IMG/VR virus record: IMGVR_UViG_3300025112_006453 | Span: 1 to 55,561 of that record | DNA length: 55,561 nt | Source of the DNA: a virus | Direction: 5' to 3' (one strand) | Shown here: one piece after another, positions 14,761 through 23,600 of the stretch | How positions within the stretch are numbered: the first letter of the stretch is position 1 | How the letters are laid out: every line of letters starts with the position of its first letter | The notes under the pieces: model-generated | The model's database searches: none | Seen by the model: only the letters and a program-made list of their open reading frames with translations | Told to the model about the DNA's origin: nothing | Program-made: the position numbers and the translations under genes

Positions 14761-15424
14761 AAATCATTATTTTACAAAGGTTCATGAAGATGCAATAGTA
14801 AAATACGCACGCACTGAAGATAAAGAATTGCGAACAAAGTTGTATATTGAATTTATACAACCTGCGTTTGACCAGATGGTTGATAAAATAATCTATACTT
14901 ATAGGTTTACTAACCTACCGAATATTGCCTACTTAAGAGACGACTGTAAAATCTGGCTCACAACAATTTTAAACAAATATGACCCTTCTAAGGGGTCCAA
15001 AGCATTTTCATATTTTTCTGTTGTAACTAAAAATTGGTTTATTCACAAAGTTAAGAAAAACCAAAAACGAAACAAAGTTGAAGTTTATTTGGAGGATATG
15101 TTAAATGAACTCGACGAAAAAGTGATATCTCAGGAGCCTACATATTCTGAACTTCGAGAAGAAGCTGAATTTTGGAAAGCACTTAATTCGGAAATAGAAA
15201 CCTGGAATTCTTTTATGTTGAAAGAAAACGAACGAAAGGTTTTGATGGCTGTTCGTATTCTTCTAGATTCAGCAGACGAAATTGAAATTTTTAACAAAAA
15301 AGCTATTTACTTATACTTGCGGGAGATCACGGGCCTCAATACTAAACAGGTCGTCAATAATCTAAATAAGCTAAGAAAAAAATATAAGGTTTTTAAACAA
15401 AAATGGGAAAGCGGCAAAATCTAA
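14726..15424 (+). CDS. 55: Late-transcription sigma factor, T4 gp55-like
   Basis: This 232-residue protein has a basic start (MPPKKKRKKSTKNHYFTKVH). It then has IYTYRFTNLPNIAYLRDDCK (about 55-74) and ILNKYDPSKGSKAFSYFSVV (about 81-100) with NWFIHKVKKNQKR (about 104-116). These correspond to sigma region 2 (core binding and -10 recognition) of T4 gp55 and cyanophage homologues. The C-terminal 100 residues are helical with ITGLNTKQVVNNLNKLRKKY, resembling a small helix-turn-helix. T4 gp55 directs RNA polymerase to TATAAATA-like late promoters together with gp33 and the gp45 clamp. I recognise the family well. Its gp45-binding C-terminal motif is not evident. Confidence 0.87.
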   Translation: MPPKKKRKKSTKNHYFTKVHEDAIVKYARTEDKELRTKLYIEFIQPAFDQMVDKIIYTYRFTNLPNIAYLRDDCKIWLTTILNKYDPSKGSKAFSYFSVVTKNWFIHKVKKNQKRNKVEVYLEDMLNELDEKVISQEPTYSELREEAEFWKALNSEIETWNSFMLKENERKVLMAVRILLDSADEIEIFNKKAIYLYLREITGLNTKQVVNNLNKLRKKYKVFKQKWESGKI

Positions 15425-15711
15425 AATTAGAAGATTATATAGAAGAAACAACTACAAATATTCGTGAGGATAGAGCCCTGGCGAAATCTCTTTTAATGGA
15501 TGTTATGTCAGATATGAAGCTGTCACCGGCAGATCGTAGAGAAATGGGATCAATTGCGGCCAAATTTGTAGAGAATCTTCAACGCTCAAACGAGCAAATG
15601 GTTAAGTTGACAGCTTTAATGCAGCGGCAGAAATCTCAACAGTTCGGTCTGTCAGCCGATGATAAAGAAGAATTATTCGATCTCCTAAACGAAGACCAGA
15701 ACAATGAGTAA
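15403..15711 (+). CDS. Acidic-tailed 102-residue protein, possible gp33-like coactivator
   Basis: It overlaps the gp55-like gene by 22 bases. The product is helical and charged: an N-terminal acidic segment, DRALAKSLLMDVMSDMKLSP, SIAAKFVENLQRSNEQMVKL and a C-terminal tail LSADDKEELFDLLNEDQNNE. No catalytic motif is present. Its size, its overlap with the late sigma factor and its hydrophobic-acidic tail (ELFDLL) resemble the late-gene coactivator gp33 of T4. Gp33 has about 112 residues and binds the sliding clamp through a C-terminal hydrophobic-acidic motif. That link is an inference from position and composition, not from recognised homology. It could equally be a virion or assembly protein, since structural genes follow. 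Confidence 0.5.
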   Translation: MGKRQNLKLEDYIEETTTNIREDRALAKSLLMDVMSDMKLSPADRREMGSIAAKFVENLQRSNEQMVKLTALMQRQKSQQFGLSADDKEELFDLLNEDQNNE

Positions 15712-16978
15712 TGAAATTGATAATATTCTAGCAAATTTGGGCGTTGTAAATTCGACGGGGCCTAGCCGAGATTATAGTGAACTTCAAATTGGAGAAAACC
15801 AAATTGATACTCGATTTGAATCTACCTTTGATATAATCCGAAAAGCCGCTCTAGCCGAAAAGACGCCTAATATTCTGGGAAATTCTGATGCTGTAGAGGC
15901 CATTGTACTTCGCTCCGAGCCGTCTTCGCCTTCAGCGACGATGGGCGCACCACCCCCGCCCGGGGGTTTAGATTCAGTTGCGTATTGTAGGGTAATAAGC
16001 GGCCGCCATACCACCCTATTGCCGGATCCGGAAACTTTAGATCCGCCTGATTTTCGTAGTCAGTCTCTTATCTCTGCATTTCCAAAATTTCGTTATTCGT
16101 CCAGGGTCTGGGGGGTAATCCCAGCCGGCCTTCGAGTTCGCGTTGTTTTTGACCCCGGCTCCCTGTCGACCGGGCTCCTAAAGAAAGTAGTTGGCCTAGC
16201 TGCCTCTGGCGCCTCGGCCCATGGACCCATGGCCCCTGGACCCATGGGTCCTCTCCCGGGCCTTCCAAACCACTTTACCAATCCCGCATTTCTTGGGAGC
16301 GTGACAAACGTCGGCGCGTGTCCAAGTGTAGGTCAGGATCCCTCTAATAGTAGTGCGGGAGTCGGCCGGATAAACGGTTCAGATACTCAAACCGGCAAAC
16401 AACTTCATCAAAATAACTGGGAGCACAGTACATGGACGGTAAATCCTGTAAGCAATTTTATTTTGCCGATAAAACCATCCGAAGGAAGGGGCACTTCCAC
16501 CACCCTGGCTGCAGCTTCGGGATATAATCGAAGCTCGGGGAAAAGGCACGGCGGCGTCGATATCAGCGCACACACGGGGACACCTCTTTATGCCATTCAA
16601 GACGGCGTAGTAGTTGATAATCCAGGCATTTGCCGCGGCAATCGACCTAGTACCGGCGGCAACATGTTTCAGTACAAAACCCTTGAAGGGTATTATATTC
16701 GTTATGTTCACATGGATATGCCAAGTCATATACAAAAAGGCCAGCCGATTAAAAAAGGACAACTTGTGGGATATGTAGGAAATACCGGCGCCTCTCAAGC
16801 AGCACATCTTCATTGGGATATATCCACAGAAAGAATCAAGAAAGGTGCGGCGACGCTACACCCTGCAGATTTTTATCCTCCTACAATGATTCTCGCGAAG
16901 TGGGACCAGCAGCCGCTCTCTCAACAGCGACGTGCATCAAGGCCAGACATCCATGTCCCGAGCCGCCGGACGGTTTAA
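15704..16978 (+). CDS. Tail-tip protein: shared hub domain plus M23 metallopeptidase
   Basis: In this 424-residue protein, residues 1-165 are the domain shared with the genes at 16983 and 18503. Its hallmarks are EIDNILANLG at the start, QIDTRFESTFDIIRKAAL around 34-51, VEAIVLRSEP around 64-73, HTTLLPDPETLDP, LISAFPKFRYSS and VRVVFDPGS. A Gly/Pro/Met-rich linker follows (about 166-200). The C-terminal M23 (lysostaphin/LytM-like) domain has H282 and D286 in RHGGVDI, IRYVHMDMPSHI, GQLVGYVGNTG, and H368-x-H370 in AAHLHWDI, all zinc and catalytic positions. It should cut peptidoglycan crosslinks during injection. It is encoded just before the next paralogue. Confidence 0.87.
   Translation: MSNEIDNILANLGVVNSTGPSRDYSELQIGENQIDTRFESTFDIIRKAALAEKTPNILGNSDAVEAIVLRSEPSSPSATMGAPPPPGGLDSVAYCRVISGRHTTLLPDPETLDPPDFRSQSLISAFPKFRYSSRVWGVIPAGLRVRVVFDPGSLSTGLLKKVVGLAASGASAHGPMAPGPMGPLPGLPNHFTNPAFLGSVTNVGACPSVGQDPSNSSAGVGRINGSDTQTGKQLHQNNWEHSTWTVNPVSNFILPIKPSEGRGTSTTLAAASGYNRSSGKRHGGVDISAHTGTPLYAIQDGVVVDNPGICRGNRPSTGGNMFQYKTLEGYYIRYVHMDMPSHIQKGQPIKKGQLVGYVGNTGASQAAHLHWDISTERIKKGAATLHPADFYPPTMILAKWDQQPLSQQRRASRPDIHVPSRRTV
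15800..15849 (+). repeat. 50-base direct repeat, copy 1
   Basis: This stretch within the first tail-tip paralogue is identical base for base to 18599-18648 in the third paralogue. A second identical stretch of 31 bases lies at 15713-15743 and 18512-18542. The matching second paralogue (17082 onwards) is clearly diverged here. Identity at DNA level, including synonymous positions, suggests recent duplication or gene conversion. Confidence 0.85.
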
Positions 16979-16982
16979 CTAT

Positions 16983-18359
16983 ATGGTAAAAACGCCCACC
17001 GCTGTTCAAGTATTATTAGCTGAAGTTGACATGAACGCTCCAGATGCTGGCTCGATATTGGGCATAGGACACTCTGCAATAGATACCCGATTTGAATCTA
17101 CTTTTGATATAATTAAAAACTTTGCATTTAATAAAAGTACACCTAATATTTTCGGAAATTCCGACACGGTTGAAGCCATTGTGCTTCGTTCGGAGCCAGA
17201 TTTGCGATCGCCTCCTGCTCCGTCCCTTGTTCCATCGTCGCCCAGCGCCCAGCCAGAGGCTTCTGCGGGCGCGATGGCTCCTATGGGAGCTAATCTCATT
17301 GCCTACTGCAAAACGATAAATTCCGACCACACCACCCTATTACCAGACCCACAAACCTTAGATCCAACGGACTTTCTTAGTCAAGCGCTTATTTCTGCAT
17401 TCCCAAAGTTTCGCTATTCTGCTCCTAATTTGATGGGGGTAATACCACCAGGAACAGTTGTTAGCGTTACTTTTGATCCGGGGTCCTTACAAGGCGGTGT
17501 TATTAATTTACCAATGGCGCCTCCCTGTATGGATTGCCCTGGTGGCTCCGCCGGCTTTCCTGGCGCTTTTGGGGCATTTGCCCCGGGCGCTTTCCCTCCT
17601 GGTCTGTCCCCGGGAGGATGTAGTGGCCCTTCGGGAGCTAAAGGATCCACGCGTGTCCCTAAGTTTACATATCAGGAACTAAAAACATTAAGGGCCCCGT
17701 TGCAACCACTTTTAGAATATATTGCCGCACACGAATCTAGGGGAAACTATAATGCTGTTAATAGGGGTGTCGGCGGCGATACTCCCGGCGGCGCAAAAGC
17801 CGTTGTCGGAAAAGATTTAACCGAGATGACAATTGGAGAGGTATTGAGTTACATGAAGGGATATAAACGAGGCGACGGGTCGCGCCAACCGGCGGGCGCC
17901 AATGCTGCTCAAACAGGCGCCGGCGGTCAGGGCTCGGTTGGGTTTTTAGCAACAGGTAAATATCAATTAATTCCCGTCACCCTTCGTGCTGCGGTTAACA
18001 GCACGGGCATACCTCTCAGCACAAAATATAATAGAGAAACTCAGGAAATTTTAGGAGTTTACTTGTTGTTAAAGAAAAGAAGGAAGCTTGGAAGCTATTT
18101 AATAGGCGTCAATAACGATGTCTGCACTGCCGGACAAGCAGCTGCCTTAGAATGGGCGTCACTTCCTCTTCAATATGGCAGAGAAAATGGGTGCCCCCGC
18201 GGCTTTAGTGCATATTGTGTTGGTGGCGCAAATGCGACAGGGAAGCTAAGTAGATCTCCAGAAGAGGTTATCCAACAATTAAGCCAGGCCCGGGCTGCGA
18301 TGCTTCGAAATCCTGTGGCGAGAGCTCTTATAACCAACAGGGGGGGCGTTATAGTTTAA
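16983..18359 (+). CDS. Tail-tip protein: shared hub domain plus lysozyme/transglycosylase-like domain
   Basis: I place the start at ATG 16983 (458 residues), four bases after the preceding stop; ATGs at 16932 and 16953 would overlap the previous gene and precede the aligned domain start. Residues 1-175 repeat the shared domain (AIDTRFESTFDIIKNFAFNK, VEAIVLRSEP, HTTLLPDPQTLDPTDFLSQA, GTVVSVTFDPGS). A Gly/Ala/Pro/Phe-rich linker with a CMDCP motif follows. The C-terminal 220 residues hold LLEYIAAHESRGNYNAV with likely catalytic E251, MTIGEVLSYMKG, FLATGKYQLIPVTLRAAV and a helical end. This pattern belongs to the lysozyme/lytic-transglycosylase superfamily and cuts glycan strands. No spanin or holin is adjacent, so it looks virion-borne. 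Confidence 0.82.
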   Translation: MVKTPTAVQVLLAEVDMNAPDAGSILGIGHSAIDTRFESTFDIIKNFAFNKSTPNIFGNSDTVEAIVLRSEPDLRSPPAPSLVPSSPSAQPEASAGAMAPMGANLIAYCKTINSDHTTLLPDPQTLDPTDFLSQALISAFPKFRYSAPNLMGVIPPGTVVSVTFDPGSLQGGVINLPMAPPCMDCPGGSAGFPGAFGAFAPGAFPPGLSPGGCSGPSGAKGSTRVPKFTYQELKTLRAPLQPLLEYIAAHESRGNYNAVNRGVGGDTPGGAKAVVGKDLTEMTIGEVLSYMKGYKRGDGSRQPAGANAAQTGAGGQGSVGFLATGKYQLIPVTLRAAVNSTGIPLSTKYNRETQEILGVYLLLKKRRKLGSYLIGVNNDVCTAGQAAALEWASLPLQYGRENGCPRGFSAYCVGGANATGKLSRSPEEVIQQLSQARAAMLRNPVARALITNRGGVIV

Positions 18360-18362
18360 ATT

Positions 18363-18488
18363 ATGGGCGGAGAAGACAAGCATACAAGACCAAAATCTGT
18401 TCGAAGCCCGGCTGAGCACATCATGCTGCTAGATGGTTCCCATGGCCGCAGCATCGAGGCTGAAAATTCTGATTTAGAAGATAATTAG
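18363..18488 (+). CDS. Possible 41-residue protein between the tail-tip paralogues
   Basis: An ATG at 18363 opens a 42-codon frame ending TAG at 18486-18488. It fills the gap between the second and third tail-tip genes and stops just before the strong ribosome site of the third (AAGGAGG at 18491-18497). The product begins MGGEDKHTRPKSVRSPAEHI and ends acidic (DLEDN). No clear ribosome site precedes it. It may be real, or a leftover of a longer domain. The SPAEHIMLLDG stretch loosely recalls the start of spike-type repeats (SPAGHxIxLxD) but it is too short to claim. Confidence 0.4.
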   Translation: MGGEDKHTRPKSVRSPAEHIMLLDGSHGRSIEAENSDLEDN

Positions 18489-18502
18489 GTAAGGAGGTAG
18501 AA

Positions 18503-19711
18503 ATGGCCAGCGAAATTGATAATATTCTAGCAAATTTGGGCGCCACAAATTCGACGGGGAGAGCCACAGGTTATGACGAGCTTCAAATTGGTGTTTCTCA
18601 AATTGATACTCGATTTGAATCTACCTTTGATATAATCCGAAAAGCCGCGCTGGTTGAAAATACACCCCATATTTTCGGAAAGTCTGATACTTGTGAGGCT
18701 ATAGTACTTCGATCGGAGGGCGACACGGCTGCCCCGTCGACCGGCGGTGGCGCCGCCCTCATTGCCTATTGCAAAATAATAAATTCCCACCACACCACTC
18801 TATTGCCGGATCCAACAACTTTAGATCCAACGGACTTTCTTAGTCAAGCCCTTATTTCTGCATTCCCAAAGTTTCGTTATTCTGCGGTCGACCTAATGGG
18901 AGTTCTCCCCCCGGGGACAAAGGTAAATGTCACTTTTGATCCGGGCTCCCTACAAGGCGGTACTATTAATTTGCCAGGCGCGCCTGCCTGTATTGATGTT
19001 TGTCCAACCGGCTCCGCCTCTTTTCCGGGCGCGCTGGGCGCCTTCGCTGGCGGCGCCCCCGGCGCCTTCTTCCGGTTGCCCCCGGGCAGCCACGATGTCG
19101 GTCTTTTATTTGGAGACAGTCAATCAGACGGGGGAAGCACACTCGGAGGACATTTACCTAAAGAACTTAAGGAGAAGGGTGTTGAATTGAAGGTGGAAGC
19201 GAAATATGGCAAGGGGCTTATAAGCGGGAAGGAACATTGGGATATTGAGAACCCTGCCGGCATCGCCCAAAAAGCATTGGCAGCTGCCCGTCCGGGCTTT
19301 GTTATAGTCGAACTGGGAGGCAACGATTCGTATTGGGTGGGCTCCGGTAATTCAACTGAGAAACAAACTAGATATGCTCAAACTATTCAAAAATGGGTAT
19401 CAACTATTCAATCATATGGGGTTAAAGCAATTATTTGGTTCGGCCCCTCCAAAGCCACCAAAATTGGCTCAAACGGTACCCCCTATGATAGCTTGCGCCA
19501 AAACGTTCGCAATTGGCAGCAGGAGATTCTCGGCAACATGTCGGGGGTGACTTGGCACGATACGGTGCCTTATACTGAAGGCTTACCGATGAAAACTGAT
19601 GGTGTGCACTTTATAGGGTCTTCTTATAAAGAGTGGGCCAATAGGCTGGTACAACTAGGCGCCCCCCTAGGCGGCCTTAAATCCAGCACCAACGCAGGAG
19701 CAACAAGATAA
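18503..19711 (+). CDS. Tail-tip protein: shared hub domain plus SGNH (GDSL) hydrolase
   Basis: This 402-residue protein has a good ribosome site (AAGGAGGTAGAAATG). Residues 1-155 repeat the shared domain, nearly identical in DNA to the first paralogue at its 5' end and closer to the second further on. A linker with CIDVCPTGSASFPGALG follows. The C-terminal domain has all SGNH blocks: GLLFGDSQSDGG with nucleophile S206, IVELGGNDSYW with N274, and KTDGVHFIG with D366 and H369 as the catalytic pair. Members of this superfamily are esterases or deacetylases. Here it would strip acetyl groups from peptidoglycan or surface glycan so the tail can pass. It is the third enzyme type on the same platform. 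Confidence 0.87.
   Translation: MASEIDNILANLGATNSTGRATGYDELQIGVSQIDTRFESTFDIIRKAALVENTPHIFGKSDTCEAIVLRSEGDTAAPSTGGGAALIAYCKIINSHHTTLLPDPTTLDPTDFLSQALISAFPKFRYSAVDLMGVLPPGTKVNVTFDPGSLQGGTINLPGAPACIDVCPTGSASFPGALGAFAGGAPGAFFRLPPGSHDVGLLFGDSQSDGGSTLGGHLPKELKEKGVELKVEAKYGKGLISGKEHWDIENPAGIAQKALAAARPGFVIVELGGNDSYWVGSGNSTEKQTRYAQTIQKWVSTIQSYGVKAIIWFGPSKATKIGSNGTPYDSLRQNVRNWQQEILGNMSGVTWHDTVPYTEGLPMKTDGVHFIGSSYKEWANRLVQLGAPLGGLKSSTNAGATR
18599..18648 (+). repeat. 50-base direct repeat, copy 2
   Basis: Identical to 15800-15849. Downstream, 18821-18849 (29 bases, beginning TTAGATCCAACGG) matches 17358-17386 in the second paralogue instead, followed after one mismatch by another 26 identical bases. 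The third paralogue therefore looks like a patchwork of the other two. Confidence 0.85.
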
Positions 19712-19713
19712 AC

Positions 19714-20664
19714 ATGTCATCTAAAAAATATCTTAAGTACGTTCTTCCTAAAGTAGAGCCTCCTTCTGTTGACATTCGCAATCCACGAAACCCAAAAGAA
19801 GGCCTGGGTCTTAGAAGTTTCTATGATTATGCCGGTGTTGGTTGCGCACCAACTTTGAAGCCACCTCCTTTAAGAAATATAGCTCCTGCTGAAAAACTTT
19901 TGCAGGGCGAGACAAATGCCACTATTTGTTTAGGTGTTGATAGACCATCAGGCAGGGCCACTGGTTACGGCGGTAAAGGCGTCACAGGCGCGGGCGCTGT
20001 AGATATTTGTGCCGGCAACATGGGAGGCTATGAAAGGAGTCATGGTTCTGGCCCTTTGTATAGTGATCCCAGTTATGTTATCGACGCCGCACGCTTCACG
20101 CTTAGTCAAAAATCCGACCCTGATGATAATCTTTTATTGCCCAAAGGAAAAGTGGGAACCGTTACGGGACTGTCGTCTGCCGTATTAAAGGCAGACGCGG
20201 TTCGCATGGTAGCACGAGATGGCGGGATGAAATTAGTAACGGGAGTGGATAACCGAAATTCACAAACTCATAAAATATTGAAAACTCCCGGGATTGATCT
20301 AATAGCCGGGGGCGACGATCAGGGTCTTCAAAAGATGGTGCTAGGAGAAAACTTAGTAGGAGCGCTTACCGAGATGCAGAGCGATGTAGATGATCTTAGA
20401 GAAGCAGTTACTTCTTTTCTAAAATATCAAAGAGGCTTCAACGACAAGATTATATCGCACAATCACCATTCTCCTTTCTTCGGGCTGGTGGGGGCCCCGT
20501 CAATTAATTTGATATTCGAAGGAATAAAAGCAACATTTCAGTTGACCGCGGAGACGGAAACTTCTCTTCTTTTCTCGGGGATCAATAAAACAATGTCTAA
20601 AAATTCATATTTTAATCCAATAGCGGAAAAATATATACTAAGTGCGTTGAACCATAATAACTAA
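19714..20664 (+). CDS. Putative tail-spike or baseplate hub protein
   Basis: This 316-residue protein starts two bases after the SGNH gene. The first 90 residues are Pro/Gly-rich. Residues about 153-178 read SAVLKADAVRMVARDGGMKLVTG, a pattern found in phage and type-VI spike-like proteins where short strands stack into a beta-prism. Residues about 207-247 form a predicted coiled coil (MVLGENLVGALTEMQSDVDD and on), and HNHHSPFFG near 248-256 is histidine-rich and could bind metal at a tip. The position after the three enzymes and before gp25/gp6 suggests the spike of the tail tip, comparable to the C-terminal part of T4 gp5. The family is not certain, and no homologue was compared. Confidence 0.55.
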   Translation: MSSKKYLKYVLPKVEPPSVDIRNPRNPKEGLGLRSFYDYAGVGCAPTLKPPPLRNIAPAEKLLQGETNATICLGVDRPSGRATGYGGKGVTGAGAVDICAGNMGGYERSHGSGPLYSDPSYVIDAARFTLSQKSDPDDNLLLPKGKVGTVTGLSSAVLKADAVRMVARDGGMKLVTGVDNRNSQTHKILKTPGIDLIAGGDDQGLQKMVLGENLVGALTEMQSDVDDLREAVTSFLKYQRGFNDKIISHNHHSPFFGLVGAPSINLIFEGIKATFQLTAETETSLLFSGINKTMSKNSYFNPIAEKYILSALNHNN

Positions 20665-20666
20665 AA

Positions 20667-23600
20667 ATGACTACTTTGACAAAAAGAAATTGGTATGCGA
20701 GAAAGGTCAATAGACCTTATAAAGATGATGATAACTATTATCTTAATGTATACTCTCCTATTATAGAGCGAGGTCTCGCCGATCCCGAAAACGCTGCCTC
20801 GGCCTCTGAATATGTGGACTCTGAACTACAAACATCTGCTTTAAATTCTATATTGTCCTATTATGGTAAACGGCAGACGTCTGCAGAGTACCGTGCCTCA
20901 CTCGACCCGGTGCCCCCGCCCCTAACCCTACAAATAAAGAATATATATTTTCCCAAGAGGGCATTAGTAAATCCGATTGTACTTTTGGCTCTTCCTAAAG
21001 AGCAAATGGAAAATCCCGAACTTATACGGGACTTGGCGCCCCCTGAAATCAACCAGTCCGAGGTAGCACCCGGAGGCCTTGAAAACATTCAAGTAGATCA
21101 AATAAAGCCTTTTCTTGCGCACATAGACACGGCATTCAAGATATATCAACAGCAACTACAATATTTTAATGGATCCATTACTCCTCGTATTAATTTTCTT
21201 GGTCTTTCAAGTAAAGTAAAAGCTTTCTTTGATAACTTAGAAAACTTTATTTCATTTAATGGTTATGACCTTAAAAAATATCAAACAGTAAATTTAGGAT
21301 TTAATGAAGATTTTAAAGTAGTATATGTAAGGCTAAATCTAAAGCCCGGTAGTCCAAGTCCCCCCGAAGCAATCGAAGCCGAGTCGGGGATGGCCGGGGT
21401 GTACATGCCTTTGGGCTCCTCACAAAAAACTCCAAAAATGGTGGTAATGCCCACCAAAGGCCTTTCCTATTATTTTGATGAGCTGCCAGCCGGAAAGAAT
21501 ACGATGGTTAACCAGCTGGTTTCCCAAATGACGAATATTTTTATGGTACGCAGGAGTCAAATTAATTGGACTCAATTTGCGAAGCAGTTTATGCCACAGA
21601 TTGTGGTAAATCATTTTGGGCGCCCGAAGACTCCCGACGTTGTGAGTGAGGCCCGGGCCGCCACCGCTGATGGGGACGCCGGCCCCTTGGGCACCACCGC
21701 GCTACTTCAACAAGATCTGAATAATTATTTTTCAGACGTCAATATTATCTGGAGAGGCTTCCAGGAAGCACGTAAAAAAGATGAAAAAGCTGAAAAATCG
21801 TTGCAGCAACGATTAGGCGATATCACAAAAGATATTCAGAATGCCGGCGAAGAAATGAACAAGGTTTCTGAATTTTTGGGTAAATATAGAATTACTTCTC
21901 TTATTGAGGCCGCCTTAGAGTGTTTGTTATTCAAAATAGGATATAGAGGCGAGATGCCTGCATTTATTCCTGGCATAGACCCGTTTGACCCGACACCTCC
22001 TCGTCTTCTATTGAAATTCCCAGCGATTGAATTAAAATTTCCGATTATTAAGATTAACAAGGAGATGCTGGCTGAAATAGAGGAAGGCTTAAAGCGCGCA
22101 GCTATGAGCGCACTTTTCGGAATCATCGAAGCCATTGCTGATATAATTAGAGAACTTTGTCTTAAAGATGACCATCCCGACGAGTCCACACGGCCGTTAC
22201 AGGATGCTATTGATAACTTTTTAAGCCCGATAGCCCCTCCGGGCGGCGCTAGAAATTGTTATAATGATTATAATTTAACAATTTCGGAGGCCGAGATGTT
22301 TCTTAACTTCTTGGCAAACCAAATAACAGATAAAGAGACCTGTGATTTGGTCAATGGCTATCCTTCAAACGATGTCTTACAGATTATTAGAAGTGTTTTG
22401 GCATATCCTGAGTTGTCTGCCGCTGCAGCTGCTTTGCCGGACGACGATACAGTTAGAGAGTTTTTTATATGCTTGGGAAGTTTTTTGGATCCTAGCTATT
22501 GCGAGGGCGTTTATAATGTGCAGCCTAATCTTACTGCCATCGACCCTTGCGAAATTGAAGACCAGTTAGCAGAGAATCCGGCGTTCCAAGAAATACTTAA
22601 TTTGTTAAATGAAGTGGCGGACTTGACACCAGATATGTCTTGTGGGGGGGGCATCGTCCCTGCGATGGCCGACGTGGCATCTTATAATTATGCTGTCACA
22701 ACATTAATCGATTCAATTCTGCAGCCGTCGCAACAGTTTTTTATTACTGACTTGGGAAATTATAAAGCAATCATAATGAAGCCGGATCCATACAATGAAG
22801 CCAACCAAGCCCGGCTGGACGAAATTAGGGTATTGTCGGGATCTCTCAATCCTCCTAGAGATAATCCTTCCGATACCGGAGGCGGCAAGAAGTTTCTAAA
22901 AGATCTTATACCCGAACAGGTGATCGAGAATTTTGGGGAAGATAGTGAATTTGGACGACTTGGAGCGAGGCTTAAAGCTCTTGCTGATCGTCCCATGGAG
23001 CAAAGATTAGCAGATCTCCAGGCGTCTGTGGTATATGCCGTAGCTCCCGAAACTCGACGATTTTATCAGAATATTGAAGACAATTTCGTGACAAGTAAAC
23101 TATTTGAGCCCGGCCCAAACGTCGGCGATGAACTGGACAGCTGGGAAGCTTCGAAGCGTTATTCGTTTTTAACTAATATTCCTCTCCCACTTGTCGCTAA
23201 ACCTGCCGGCCTATATGACGATTATGGGAAATCGATTGTCTATAGTCTAGATGCGCGCAGAGGGCAATTCGACATCACCCCCAACCCGGATCGAATTCAT
23301 ATTTTTGATGACGTGGTGGGAACGCCAAATGCTGAGATAGATGCTTTGCTCTCGCTTCCTAACCAGCTCGATCTCTTCCCCGGGCTGGAAGAAAATGCTT
23401 CTACGATAGCTTATTATCGTCAACAAGAAGCCAAAGAATTTGGTTCAACAATGACGAGCGCCGCGGCAACGCTTTTTGATTCCTCTCCTAATTTAGATAC
23501 TTATTTTATTCGAAAAGCATATCCGGCTGTTTATTTTTCGCTAATTAATATGTTTGCCTATCAGATAGGCAATTCAGAACTTTTTGATGCCAAAGCAATG

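Noticed and set aside
16068-16281. Minus-strand Gly/Pro-rich frames opposite the tail-tip linkers, collagen-like in look
   Set aside because: They mirror the G/C-rich linker of the real plus-strand gene, lack ribosome sites and have no recognisable domain.
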